The notes beneath the pieces were generated by a model. That model made no database searches. It saw only the letters and a list, made by a program, of their open reading frames with translations, and was not told the origin of the DNA. A DNA stretch of 64,000 nt from Streptomyces kurssanovii. GTDB lineage: Bacteria > Actinomycetota > Actinomycetes > Streptomycetales > Streptomycetaceae. Positions 27,554 through 36,094 of the stretch are shown one piece after another (position 1 is the stretch's first letter; each line of letters starts with the position of its first letter). Both the position numbers and the translations under genes were made by a program. The stretch is taken from the NCBI RefSeq assembly GCF_014649695.1, contig NZ_BMTN01000020.1, forward strand, positions 1-64,000, given 5' to 3'.

Positions 27554-28027
27554 ATGCCGCGCATCACCCCGAATCTCTGGTTCGACACCCAGGGCAAGGA
27601 GGCAGCCGAGTTCTACGTCTCCGTCTTCCCGAATTCGGAGATCAAGCACGTCATGTACTACGGCGAGGCCGGTCCGCGGCCGGCCGGCAGCGTGCTGACC
27701 GTCGACTTCACCCTCGACGGCCAGGATTACACCGCGATCAACGGCGGCCCGGACTTCACCTTCAGCGAAGCGATCTCCCTGCTGATCAACTGCGCGGACC
27801 AGGAGGAGGTCGACCACTACTGGGAGAAGCTGGGCGAGGGCGGCCAGGACGGGCCGTGCGGCTGGCTGAAGGACAAGTACGGTCTGTCCTGGCAGGTCGT
27901 TCCCGTCGCTCTGGAGGAGCTCCTCAAGGACGAGGACGAGGCACGGGCGCAGCGGGCGATGAAGGCCATGCTCGGTATGAAGAAGCTCGATGTGGCCGCG
28001 CTGTACGCGGCCGCCGACCAGACGTGA
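27554..28027 (+). CDS. PhnB-like VOC superfamily protein
   Basis: A 157-aa protein of the '3-demethylubiquinone-9 3-methyltransferase' (PF06983, PhnB-like) group of the glyoxalase/VOC fold. ATG 27554 follows CAGGAGCACC. Signature segments: ITPNLWFDTQGKEAAEFYVSVFPNSEI, SVLTVDFTLDGQDYTAINGGPDFTFSEAISLLINC and CGWLKDKYGLSWQVVP. Despite the family name, members are not proven methyltransferases. It is divergent from the PAS-GAF-SpoIIE gene. Confidence 0.92.
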   Translation: MPRITPNLWFDTQGKEAAEFYVSVFPNSEIKHVMYYGEAGPRPAGSVLTVDFTLDGQDYTAINGGPDFTFSEAISLLINCADQEEVDHYWEKLGEGGQDGPCGWLKDKYGLSWQVVPVALEELLKDEDEARAQRAMKAMLGMKKLDVAALYAAADQT

Positions 28028-28124
28028 CCCCGGGGCGCGGGCCGGCCGCCGTCGCCGGGACGCCCCGGGCCGGCGGCCCCGCGTCCGTCGTCCGCCGCGG
28101 CCGCCGGCCGCGCGGCGGCGGCGC

Positions 28125-28664
28125 CTAGCGCGCCGGCGCTGACGGGAACGCGTAGAGCACCTGCGCCTCGTCCCACTCGACGAAGCTGTCCATCAGGGTG
28201 GCACCCAGCCCCTCGAGCAGCCGCCGCGACCGGAGGTTGGCCTCCTGGGTCAGCGCGACCACCCCGGGGGACCCGGGCGGGACGCCGTCCTGGGCCCAGG
28301 AGACGGCGGCGGCGACGGCCTCACGGGCGTAACCGCGGCCCCAGTGCTCCGGAAGGAGCTGGTACGCCACCTCGGTCCTGCCGTCCCTGGCTTCCGCGGT
28401 CACCGACACGAGTCCGACGACCGCCTCGTCCGACTGCCGCACCACCGCGAAGACGCCGGGGGCGCCGACGCACCTGCGCTCGCGGATGCGTACGACGTTG
28501 CTGTCCACCGGTCCGCCGAGGTGGCGGCGGACCTCGGGGTCCGTCCACAGACGGGTGAACACCGGCACGTCCGCCCGCTCGACCGGGCGCAGGGCGAGTC
28601 GTGGGGTGGCGAGCGCCGCGGGCCAGGCGCCCGGGGTGGATGCGGAAGACATGAAGCCGATCAT
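28125..28664 (-). CDS. GNAT family N-acetyltransferase
   Basis: A 179-aa RimJ/RimL-type acetyltransferase: TPRLALRPVERADVPVFTRLWTDPEVRRHLGG at the N-terminus, acetyl-CoA loop in LLPEHWGRGYAREAVAAAVSWA, and ALTQEANLRSRRLLEGLGA near the end. A second ATG at 28652 (MSSAST) is an equally possible start; neither has a strong ribosome site. Substrate is unknown. Confidence 0.85.
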   Translation of the reverse strand: MIGFMSSASTPGAWPAALATPRLALRPVERADVPVFTRLWTDPEVRRHLGGPVDSNVVRIRERRCVGAPGVFAVVRQSDEAVVGLVSVTAEARDGRTEVAYQLLPEHWGRGYAREAVAAAVSWAQDGVPPGSPGVVALTQEANLRSRRLLEGLGATLMDSFVEWDEAQVLYAFPSAPAR

Positions 28665-28770
28665 GGCATGGGCGCGGCGCGCCGGTCGGCGGCTCGGGAG
28701 GGAGGCCCCGGGCGGTGGGGAGCCACCGGGTCAAGGCTTGAACGCAATGCACCAATCGCCACGGCGTGTC

Positions 28771-28799
28771 TTGTCAGGAGTTCGAAACACTCCTACAGT
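28771..28799 (+). promoter_or_regulatory. Promoter of the GH12 cellulase gene
   Basis: TTGTCA (28771-28776) and TACAGT (28794-28799) are separated by exactly 17 bp. The spacer itself contains AGGAGT/ACTCCT, a 6-bp inverted repeat around TCGAAAC. Transcription would start about 10 bp before or within the CebR box. Confidence 0.6.
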
Positions 28800-28808
28800 C
28801 CAGCGCGA

Positions 28809-28822
28809 TGGGAGCGCTCCCA
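28809..28822. promoter_or_regulatory. CebR box (cellobiose-responsive operator)
   Basis: TGGGAGCGCTCCCA is a perfect 14-bp palindrome identical to the CebR consensus of streptomycetes. It lies 9 bp after the -10 hexamer and 31 bp before the GH12 start, so bound CebR would block initiation until cellobiose or cellotriose releases it. Confidence 0.9.
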
Positions 28823-28853
28823 CCCTACGCCCCGCATCTGATGAAGGGACACC

Positions 28854-29882
28854 ATGCGACACCGCTTACGCGCCTTCGCCACCGCACTTCTGCTCACGGT
28901 GGGAGCCCCGGCCACGCTGCTGTCGGCGGCGCCCGCCGCCCAGGCGGACGTCCGGACCGCGGCCCAGGCCGACGTCGAGATGTGCGAGCAGTACGGCAGT
29001 ACCACGATCCAGGACCGCTACGTCGTCCAGAACAACCGCTGGGGGACCAGTGCCACCCAGTGCGTCGACGTCACCGGCACGGGCTTCACCCTCAGCCGCG
29101 CCGACGGCTCCGTGCCCACCAACGGCGCGCCGAAGTCCTACCCGTCGGTCTTCAACGGGTGCCACTACACGAACTGCTCGCCCGGCACCCGGCTGCCCAA
29201 GCAGATCGCGACCATCGGGTCCGCACCCACCAGCATTTCCTACGGTTACGTCGGCAACGCGGTCTACAACGCCTCGTTCGACATCTGGCTCGACCCCCAG
29301 CCCAAGACCGACGGTGTCAACCGCACCGAGATCATGATCTGGTTCAACCGCGTGGGCCCGATCCAGCCCATCGGCTCGCGGAGCGGTTCCGCGACCGTCG
29401 GCGGCCGCACCTGGGAGGTGTGGACCGGCAACAACGGCGGCAACGACGTCATCTCCTTCGTCGCTCCCACCGCGATCCCCGGCTGGTCCTTCGACGTCAT
29501 GGACTTCGTCGACCAGACGGTCAGCCGCGGCATGGCCGCGCCGAACTGGTACATGACGAGCATCCAGGCAGGCTTCGAGCCCTGGCAGGGCGGCGCGGGC
29601 CTGTCGGTGAACTCCTTCTCCTCCACGATCAGCGACGACGGCGGCAGCGGCGAGGAGCCTCCCGGCGAACCTGCCGGCAGCTGTCAGGTCGGCTACGCCG
29701 CCAACGTGTGGCCGGGCGGCTTCACCGCGGAGGTGACCGTCAAGAACGCCGGCACCGCTCCCGTCGACGGCTGGAACCTGGGGTTCACGCTGCCCGCCGG
29801 CCAGAGCGCCACATACACCGGCACCTTCGTGGAACCGGACCGGTTCACGCTGAACGGGGCCGCCTGCACTGCCGCCCCCTGA
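28854..29882 (+). CDS. Secreted GH12 endoglucanase with internally deleted CBM2
   Basis: Cellulase (endo-1,4-beta-glucanase) of glycoside hydrolase family 12, 342 aa. The signal peptide ends around QADV (1-32). The catalytic domain (about 40-260) has nucleophile Glu159 (RTEIMIWFN) and acid/base Glu242 (AGFEPWQGG), 83 residues apart as in S. lividans CelB. A GSGEEPPGEP linker leads to a family 2 cellulose-binding module starting at Cys277. The module is only 66 residues instead of about 100. It runs from GWNLGFTLPAGQ (317) straight into SATYTGTF, so the middle strands with two of the three exposed Trp are missing. The terminal Cys pair (277/338) remains. It is controlled by a CebR box. Confidence 0.95.
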   Translation: MRHRLRAFATALLLTVGAPATLLSAAPAAQADVRTAAQADVEMCEQYGSTTIQDRYVVQNNRWGTSATQCVDVTGTGFTLSRADGSVPTNGAPKSYPSVFNGCHYTNCSPGTRLPKQIATIGSAPTSISYGYVGNAVYNASFDIWLDPQPKTDGVNRTEIMIWFNRVGPIQPIGSRSGSATVGGRTWEVWTGNNGGNDVISFVAPTAIPGWSFDVMDFVDQTVSRGMAAPNWYMTSIQAGFEPWQGGAGLSVNSFSSTISDDGGSGEEPPGEPAGSCQVGYAANVWPGGFTAEVTVKNAGTAPVDGWNLGFTLPAGQSATYTGTFVEPDRFTLNGAACTAAP

Positions 29883-29953
29883 CGGTTGCCGGCTGCCGTT
29901 CCCACGGCGCGGCACGGCATGGGCGCGGCTCGGACGGCCGGGTGGCACCGGCC

Positions 29954-29991
29954 GCACCGGTCCCCCGCACGAGGGGGCGGGGGACCGGTGC
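29954..29991. terminator. Terminator hairpin after the GH12 gene
   Basis: A perfect 15-bp stem (29954-29968 with 29977-29991) and 8-nt loop, 71 bp after the stop. Confidence 0.8.
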
Positions 29992-30088
29992 TCCGCGGCC
30001 CGCGCGCACCGACTGGCACGGCGGGGACCGGGTGGGATCCTGGGAAGCGGCATGGTGTTCGGCGGGAGCGGGGACCGTAAGGAGCACG

Positions 30089-30991
30089 GTGGACCTGGAA
30101 AGCACCCTCGACGAGCTCTACGCGCTGCGTCCCCACGAATTCACCGCGGTCCGCAACCAGCGAGCCGCCGAGGCCCGTCGGGCCGGGGACCGCGAGCTGG
30201 CGGAGCGGATCCGCGCACTGCGCAGGCCGACCGTGTCCGCCTGGGCCGGAAACATGCTCGTACGCAGGGAGCCGGACAAGGTCCGGCCGCTGATCAGCCT
30301 CGGCGAGGGTCTCCGCGAGGCACACAGGAACCTCGACGGCGAGCAGCTGCGCGAACTCGGCAGACAGCAGCACCTCCTCGTCGGTGCGCTGGCCCGCGAG
30401 GCGCGGCAGCTGGCGGCGGAGGAAGGACAGTCCGTAGGCGACGCCGCGTTCCACGAGATCGAGGCGACCCTGCACGCCGTGCTGGCCGACCCGGAAGCCG
30501 CACGGCATTGGGCGGCCGGGCATCTCGACCGACCGCTGAATGCGCCGGTGGGCTTCACCGGGCTGGAGGCGGGCGCAGGGGCGACGGTGCGGCCGGCCCG
30601 TCGCCCGCCGGAGCCTCCGCCGGAACCCCCACCGGAGCCCTCGCGGGAGCCGGCGGAGGATGCCGGGGCCCGCCGCCGCCGCCGCGAGAAGCTGGACCGC
30701 GCCCGGCAGGACGCGGAGGAGGCCGAGCGGCAGGCCCGCGAGCGCGAGCAGGCCCACGAGGAGGCGTCGGCGGCGCTCGAGCGGTCACAGGCGGCGCTGG
30801 ACGAGATCAGCGAGCGGGTGGCGGCGCTGTCCCAGGAGCTGGAAGAGGCGCGGGAGCGGCAACGGCGGTCCGAACGCGAGCTCCGGTCCGCGCGTGACCG
30901 GGCCGCGGGTACGTCCCGGGCGGCCCGGGACGCGCGGCGCCGCGCGGACAAGGCGGCGACGGTGGTGGAGCGGTTGGGCGCGGGGTCGTGA
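30089..30991 (+). CDS. Coiled-coil hypothetical protein
   Basis: A 300-aa protein from GTG 30089, preceded by AAGGAG. The N-terminal half is helical (STLDELYALRPHEFTAVRNQRAAEARRAGDRELAERIRALRRPTVSAWAGNML...). A Pro/Glu-rich hinge (about residues 172-190, PEPPPEPPPEP) follows. The last ~105 residues are a long Arg/Glu/Ala coiled coil (EKLDRARQDAEEAERQAREREQ...). There is no signal peptide or membrane helix. The family is probably conserved in Streptomyces, with no known function. The coiled coil suggests self-association or a scaffold role. Confidence 0.8.
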   Translation: MDLESTLDELYALRPHEFTAVRNQRAAEARRAGDRELAERIRALRRPTVSAWAGNMLVRREPDKVRPLISLGEGLREAHRNLDGEQLRELGRQQHLLVGALAREARQLAAEEGQSVGDAAFHEIEATLHAVLADPEAARHWAAGHLDRPLNAPVGFTGLEAGAGATVRPARRPPEPPPEPPPEPSREPAEDAGARRRRREKLDRARQDAEEAERQAREREQAHEEASAALERSQAALDEISERVAALSQELEEARERQRRSERELRSARDRAAGTSRAARDARRRADKAATVVERLGAGS

Positions 30992-31365
30992 CGGCGGGCG
31001 TGCCCGCGACGCGGGGTGCGTGACCGCTGCGCGGGCCTGTTCCCCTACCCGCCGCTTCCCGCTGTACCGATGTGCGGCTTCGCCGCGTGGCGGGGCATGC
31101 CCCGGGCCCCGTACCGCCCTGCCGGCGGCGTACCGCGCTTCGCGCGGTGCCCTCAATCGCCGGGCGGGCTGACAAAGTCGGCCCCGCTGGGGGCACCTCC
31201 CACGGCCGCCAGGCCGTAGGGGGAGATTGAGGCGCGGGGGTCCGGGGGCGGAGCCCCCGAAACACCGCGCGAAGCGCGGTGCCGGGTCCGGGCAGAGCCC
31301 GGTTCGGGAAGGGGCGAGTAGGGGAAACGCTCCGCGCAGCGGTCCCGCGCCCCGCCCCGGAACCG
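30992..31365. other. Repeat-rich intergenic spacer
   Basis: This 374-bp spacer lies between convergent genes. It holds no credible gene. It carries GC-rich hairpins including CCGGGC/GCCCGG (about 31289-31303) and the nested inverted-repeat element described at 31132-31280. Confidence 0.6.
31132..31280. repeat. Nested inverted-repeat element of the streptomycete intergenic type
   Basis: Two 17-bp hairpin sequences, ACCGCGCTTCGCGCGGT (31132-31148) and its exact reverse complement (31264-31280), flank CCTCAATC (31151-31158) and GATTGAGG (31225-31232). Inside are the hairpins CTCCCACGGCC/GGCCGTAGGGGGAG and, to the right, GGGGGC-GGA-GCCCCC (31244-31258). Blocks such as 'CCTCAATCGCCGGGCGGGCTGA' variants and 'GTCCGGGGGCGGAGCCCCC' are, from memory, dispersed widely between Streptomyces genes. 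Confidence 0.65.
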
Positions 31366-31782
31366 TCAGCCGCCCCCCGCACCCCCCAGCGCCTTCACGA
31401 TCTCGTCCGCGTTGCGGTACGTGCCGTCCTCCGGGAGACCGCGGGCCTGCTCCACGACCGGGTCGGGGGCGTGGTGTTCCTCCAGGGCGCGCAGGACCGC
31501 GGCGCGGTCCGCCGGGAACGACGTGCGGTCCAGGTGGCGGGCCAGTTCGAGCCGCAGGGACTCGGCATCGGTCTCCGCGCGTGCCCGGTCGCGTTCCTCA
31601 CCGGGCGGCGGGACGGGTCCTGACGTGCCGACCCGGACGTCGTCGTCCGCGGCGGGCTCGGGGTCGTTGGCCTCCTCGACGTGGGTGTGCTGCCCGGACC
31701 GGAGGTAGCCCTCCAGCTCGTGCTTCATCTCGTCGTCCTTGCGTGGGCTGACGGGATTGCTGCCTCGCTCGATGTGCCCCAT
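31366..31782 (-). CDS. DUF2795 domain protein
   Basis: A 138-aa soluble protein. ATG 31782 is preceded by AAGGAGG with 10 nt spacing. The N-terminus is polar (MGHIERGSNPVSPRKDDEMKHELEGYLRSGQHTHVEEA) and an acidic spacer follows. The C-terminal half resembles DUF2795 (LRLELARHLDRTSFPADRAAVLRALEEHHAPDPVVEQARGLPEDGTYRNADEIVKAL). Function is unknown. It lies 89 bp downstream of ackA on the same strand. Confidence 0.85.
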   Translation of the reverse strand: MGHIERGSNPVSPRKDDEMKHELEGYLRSGQHTHVEEANDPEPAADDDVRVGTSGPVPPPGEERDRARAETDAESLRLELARHLDRTSFPADRAAVLRALEEHHAPDPVVEQARGLPEDGTYRNADEIVKALGGAGGG

Positions 31783-31871
31783 GTCAGGAGCACCTCCTTC
31801 GTGCGTCCGTACGTCCGTGCAAGTCGCGCCGGACGGTTACCCGAAGGGGGCGGGATGACACGAGAAGGGCG

Positions 31872-33008
31872 CTACTTTTGACCGGCGTGACGCGTGAGCA
31901 GCGATCGGGTCTCCAGCGCGACCCGCTGCCCCTCGCCGGTCGGTACGACCAGCACCGGGACCGTCGCACCGGCTGGGCTGACGATCGTGTCCTCCTCCAC
32001 GTTCACCGGCCGCAGGCCGCCCGTGACGCCGAGTACGCCCAGACCCGCGCAGACCGCCTCGCGCACCTCCGGCTGGTCGCAGCCGATCTCGCCGGTGAAG
32101 ACAAGCGCGTCGAGCCGGTCCAGCGACGCGGCGCAGCCGGCGACGCCGCGTCGGACGCCCAGGGTGAAGACGTCGAGGGCCAGCGCGGCCCGCCGGTCGC
32201 CGCGGGCCGCCGACCGTACGAGGTCGCGGGTGTCGCCGGACGTGCCGGAAAGGCCCAGCAGGCCGGATCCCCGGTTCAGGGTCTCCGTGATCTCCTCGGG
32301 CGCCATTCCGGCCGATGTCTGGAGCCACAGCAGCAGTCCCGGGTCGACGCTGCCGCTGCGTCTGCTCATCACCATGCCTTCGAGCGGGGTGAACCCCATG
32401 GTGGTGTCGACGCTGCGGCCTTCGCGCACCGCGCACGCCGAGCAGCCGCCGCCCAGGTGCGTGATCACGACGTGGAGGTCGCGGGGAGGCCGGCCCAGCA
32501 GGGCCGCGGCACGGTCGAGGGCCCACGCGTACGAGAGGCCGTGGAAGCCGTATCGGTGCAGCCCGTGCCGGTCCGTCCACTCCTGGGGCAGTCCGTAGGT
32601 GCGGGCCGGCTCGGGCAGCCCGGCGTGGAACGCGGTGTCGAAGCACACCACGTGCGCGGCGTCCGGCAGCAGCCGCCGGGTCGCGTCGAGGGCGGTGAGA
32701 GCGGGCGGCACGTGAAGGGGAGCCAGGTCCGCGGCCCGGTCGAGCTCCGCCCGCACCGTGTCGTCGACGAGCGTGGGGCCGAGCAGCCGGGGGCCGCCGT
32801 GGACGAGGCGGTGGCCGGTCGCCGCCACCGGCGGGGCTTGGCGCAGCAGCTCCTCGATCACCTGCCGCGTCCCGCTTCCCGGGGCTTCCGTCTCGTGCCG
32901 TGCGGCCAGTTCCCGTCCTTCGCCGTCGACCACGGTCAGGTGGAGGCTCGAGGACCCGGCGTCGACGACGAGCAGATTCGGAGTGGTCGTGGTGCCGGTG
33001 TCCGTCAT
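31872..33008 (-). CDS. ackA: Acetate kinase
   Basis: ASKHA-fold kinase interconverting acetyl-phosphate + ADP and acetate + ATP; 378 aa, slightly short for the family. The ATG overlaps the phosphoketolase stop (ATGA at 33008-33005), so MTDTGTT is the start rather than MDVGTM five codons earlier. Motifs: LLVVDAGSSSLHLTV at the phosphate-1 site, FDTAFHAGLPEPARTYGLP and HRYGFHGLSYAW (signature 2 region with catalytic His), and HLGGGCSACAVREGRSVDTTMGFTPLEGMVMSRRSGSVDP. It is the last enzyme of the flavoprotein-phosphoketolase-acetate kinase operon and makes ATP from the acetyl-phosphate formed upstream. Confidence 0.96.
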   Translation of the reverse strand: MTDTGTTTTPNLLVVDAGSSSLHLTVVDGEGRELAARHETEAPGSGTRQVIEELLRQAPPVAATGHRLVHGGPRLLGPTLVDDTVRAELDRAADLAPLHVPPALTALDATRRLLPDAAHVVCFDTAFHAGLPEPARTYGLPQEWTDRHGLHRYGFHGLSYAWALDRAAALLGRPPRDLHVVITHLGGGCSACAVREGRSVDTTMGFTPLEGMVMSRRSGSVDPGLLLWLQTSAGMAPEEITETLNRGSGLLGLSGTSGDTRDLVRSAARGDRRAALALDVFTLGVRRGVAGCAASLDRLDALVFTGEIGCDQPEVREAVCAGLGVLGVTGGLRPVNVEEDTIVSPAGATVPVLVVPTGEGQRVALETRSLLTRHAGQK

Positions 33009-35332
33009 CGTCCCCACGTCCATTCGGTGATCTCGGCCGGGTCGACCCCCGTGCGCCGCAGCTCCTCACGGAGCCGGTCCCGGTGGAGTGCGTAGCGCGC
33101 GGCCAGATCACCCGCGGCCGCCGGCCGGCCGCGAAGATGCCGCAGTGCCGTGATCGCCAGGTCGTGACGGGAGACGCCGTTGCTCGCCAGCAGGTCGTAC
33201 GGAGTGGTCGTGGTGCCCTCCTCGACGTAGCCGCGCACATGGAAGCGGCCGGGATCGGGACGGCCGTGCAGCAGCTGGTGCACGGCGGAGGGGTAGCCGT
33301 GGAAGTCGACGACGACGGGGAGTTGCGTACCGAACAGGGCGTCGAAGTCGGCGTCGTTCATGCCGTGCGGATGACGGTCCGGCGGCGCGAGCGCGCAGAG
33401 GTCGACGATGTTCACGACCCGGATGCGCGCCTGCGGCAGGTCGCGTCGCAGCAGCTGGGCCGCGGCGAGGGTCTCGACGGTGGGAATGCCGCCCGCGCAC
33501 GCCAGGACGAGCTCGGGGTCCTCGCCGTCGTCCGTCGACGCCCACCGCCAGACCGATGCGCCCGCCTCACAGTGCGCGCGGGCCTCGTCCAGGGTGAGCC
33601 ACTGCGCCGCCGGCTGCTTGCCCGCGACCACCAGGTTGATCCGGCCGGTGTCGGCGAGCACCCGCTCCATGGCGACCAGCAGGGTGTTCGCGTCGGGCGG
33701 CAGAAGGACACCGGTGACGGTGCTCTTCTTCGTGAGCAGGTTGTTGATGAAGCCCGGCCCCTGGTGGCTGTAGCCGTTGTGCTCCTGTCGCCAACCTTCG
33801 CTGGTGAGCAGGTAGTTGAGGCTGCTGACGGGTGCCCTCCAGGGCACCTCGCGGGACATCTTCAGCCACTTCGCGTACTGGTTGAGCATGCTGTCGACGA
33901 CGGACGCGAACGCCTCGTACGTCGGGAACAGCCCGTGCCGCCCGGTCTGCAGATAACCCTGGAGCCAGCCCTGGCAGTTGTGCTCCGAGAGGATCTCCAG
34001 CACCCGGCCGTCGGGGGTGAGGTCCTCGGCGTACTCCTCGACGGGCCACACATATCCGCGGCCGGTCGCCTTCAGCACGCCGTCCAGCTTGTTGGAGGCC
34101 AGCTCGTCGGGGGACATGATGCGGAAGTCGCGGGCGGCGGCGGTCCTGCGCATGATCTCGGTCAGCCAGTCCGCCAGCACCTCGTTGGGGCTCGCCTTCG
34201 CGGAGCCGGGGCCGTCCGGGACGTCGACGGCGTAGGGCTCGAGCGGCGGCAGATCGAGCGGCCGCCGCAGCCGCCCCCCGTCGCCCGCCGCCTGCATACC
34301 GATGCGCCGCCCGCCGGACGGGCAGGCGTCGAGCACCTCCGCGACCGGCCGGCCCTCCTCGTCGAACAGCTCCTCCGGGCCGTACGAGCGCAGCCATGCC
34401 TCCAGCGCGGCAAGCTGCTCGGGATCGTCGTGGACACCGTCCAACGGCACCTGGTGCGCGTGGAAGGTGCCCTCGATGCGTTTCCCGCCGACCTCGGCCG
34501 GCGCTCCCTGTCCCTTGAGGCTGCGCAGCACGATCATCGGCCACGCGGGACGCTCGAGGATCCGCCCCGTGCGAGCCCGGCCCTGGATGTCCCGGATGCC
34601 GGTGTGCGCCGCGCGCACCGCCGCCGCGACCGGTTCGCCGTCCGGGTCGTCCGTCACGTCGACGATGCGCGGGTCCCAGCCGTACCCACGGAACAGCGAC
34701 GTCAGTTCGTCGTCGGACATGCTCGCGAACACGGTGGGCGAGGAGATCTTGTAGCCGTTGAGATGCAGCACCGGCAGTACGGCGCCGCAGGTCACCGGGT
34801 CGAGATACTTCGACGAGTGCCAGGCGCCTGCAGTCGGGCCCGTCTCCGCCTCGCCGTCCCCGACGATGCACGCCACCAGCCGGCCGGGTGCGTCGAACGC
34901 GGCGCCGAACGCGGTGGACAGGGCGTAGCCCAGCTCGCCGCCCTCGTGGAGGGTGCCGGGCACCGCGGGGGAGAGGTGGCTCGGGAAGCCGTCGGGAGCG
35001 CAGTAGCGCCGGGCCAGCTCGGTCAGCCCGGCCTCGGTCCTGGCCAGAGCGGGGTCGTAGTGCTCGTGCGTGCCCTCGAGCCAGAGACCGGCGTGGTTGG
35101 CGGGTGCGCCGTGCCCCGGCCCGGTGACGAGGAGGACGTCGGCGTCCCGCTCGCGGATCAGGGTGTTGAGCGCGGAGTACACCATCGTGATGCCGGGACA
35201 GGAGCCCCAGTGGCCGAGGAGCCGGGGCTTCAGGTGCTCGGGCCGCAGCGGCTCACGCAGCAGCACATTGTCACGCAGGAAGATCAGCGCGGCGGACACG
35301 TAGTCCGCCGCCCGCCGGTAGGTCCGTGTCAT
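33005..35332 (-). CDS. xfp: Phosphoketolase (xylulose-5-P/fructose-6-P)
   Basis: Thiamine-diphosphate enzyme that cleaves xylulose-5-P (or fructose-6-P) with phosphate to acetyl-phosphate and glyceraldehyde-3-P (or erythrose-4-P). It is 775 aa from ATG 35332 (MTRTYRRAADYVSAALIFLRDN); an open frame to 35536 lacks family sequence. Signatures: EGGELGYAL, the ThDP motif GDGEAETGP, HLNGYKISSPTVFA, and QEHNGYSHQGPGFINNLLTKK. It starts 4 bp after the flavodoxin-like gene and overlaps ackA, so all three are co-expressed. With AckA it bypasses lower glycolysis to yield acetate plus ATP. Confidence 0.97.
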   Translation of the reverse strand: MTRTYRRAADYVSAALIFLRDNVLLREPLRPEHLKPRLLGHWGSCPGITMVYSALNTLIRERDADVLLVTGPGHGAPANHAGLWLEGTHEHYDPALARTEAGLTELARRYCAPDGFPSHLSPAVPGTLHEGGELGYALSTAFGAAFDAPGRLVACIVGDGEAETGPTAGAWHSSKYLDPVTCGAVLPVLHLNGYKISSPTVFASMSDDELTSLFRGYGWDPRIVDVTDDPDGEPVAAAVRAAHTGIRDIQGRARTGRILERPAWPMIVLRSLKGQGAPAEVGGKRIEGTFHAHQVPLDGVHDDPEQLAALEAWLRSYGPEELFDEEGRPVAEVLDACPSGGRRIGMQAAGDGGRLRRPLDLPPLEPYAVDVPDGPGSAKASPNEVLADWLTEIMRRTAAARDFRIMSPDELASNKLDGVLKATGRGYVWPVEEYAEDLTPDGRVLEILSEHNCQGWLQGYLQTGRHGLFPTYEAFASVVDSMLNQYAKWLKMSREVPWRAPVSSLNYLLTSEGWRQEHNGYSHQGPGFINNLLTKKSTVTGVLLPPDANTLLVAMERVLADTGRINLVVAGKQPAAQWLTLDEARAHCEAGASVWRWASTDDGEDPELVLACAGGIPTVETLAAAQLLRRDLPQARIRVVNIVDLCALAPPDRHPHGMNDADFDALFGTQLPVVVDFHGYPSAVHQLLHGRPDPGRFHVRGYVEEGTTTTPYDLLASNGVSRHDLAITALRHLRGRPAAAGDLAARYALHRDRLREELRRTGVDPAEITEWTWGR

Positions 35333-35336
35333 GGTC

Positions 35337-35945
35337 CTACTCCGGCGGGGCGCCCAGCGGATTCGCCGCCAGCGCCTTCGCGGTGCCGAAGAGGTTGGCC
35401 GCCATCGCGCGACCGGTCTTGTGCGACCAGTCGCGCCCCCGCTCGTCGTCGAGGTAGTCGGGGCCCGGCCCCGGTCCGAGGTGCCAGTACGTCCAGGCCT
35501 GGCCGGGAATGGTGTAGCCGATGTCGGCCAGCGCACCGGAGATCTCGCTGATCACATGGTGCGCGCCGTCCTCGTTGCCGGTGACCACCACCCCCGCGAC
35601 CTTGTTGTAGGCGACGGGGCGGCCGTCGTCGTCGGTCTCGGAGAGCATCGCGTCCATGCGCTCGAGCACACGCTGGGCGACGGAGGAGGGACGCCCGAGC
35701 CAGGTCGGCGACGCGACGACGAGGATGTCCGACTCCATCAGCTTCCCGTGCACCTGCGGCCACTGGTCGCCGGGGCCCACGGCCTCGCTCACCACCCCCG
35801 GACGGATGTCCATGTCCACCGCCCGGACGAACTCCACGTCGGCCCCGTGCTTCTCGAGTTGACCCGCGACGACCGTCGCCAGCGCATGGGTGTTGGAGGG
35901 CTCGGGGGACGTCTTGAGCGTGCAGTTGATCACCAGTGCCTTCAT
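35337..35945 (-). CDS. Flavodoxin-fold NAD(P)H-dependent oxidoreductase
   Basis: FMN-binding flavodoxin-like reductase (NADPH-dependent FMN reductase/WrbA-type), 202 aa: MKALVINCTLKTSPEPSNTHALATVV (phosphate loop), DILVVASPTWLGRPSSVAQRVLERMDAM, and VVVTGNEDGAHHVISEISGALADIGYTIPGQAWTYW. It is the first gene of the operon with xfp and ackA and could dispose of reducing equivalents or protect against quinones and peroxide. That role is inferred from the company it keeps, including the divergent pyruvate oxidase-like gene. Confidence 0.9.
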   Translation of the reverse strand: MKALVINCTLKTSPEPSNTHALATVVAGQLEKHGADVEFVRAVDMDIRPGVVSEAVGPGDQWPQVHGKLMESDILVVASPTWLGRPSSVAQRVLERMDAMLSETDDDGRPVAYNKVAGVVVTGNEDGAHHVISEISGALADIGYTIPGQAWTYWHLGPGPGPDYLDDERGRDWSHKTGRAMAANLFGTAKALAANPLGAPPE

Positions 35946-36094
35946 GGGGACACCGGTACCCGGTCAGCACACGGGCACGCCGGGCACCGCGCCGTTCGGG
36001 TGACGGCGCGAGGTTTCCCCCGGCGCCCGCACGGTTACCCAGGAACAGGCCGGGACAGCGGCGCACACTGCACAGTGAGGAGCGGAACACCGAC

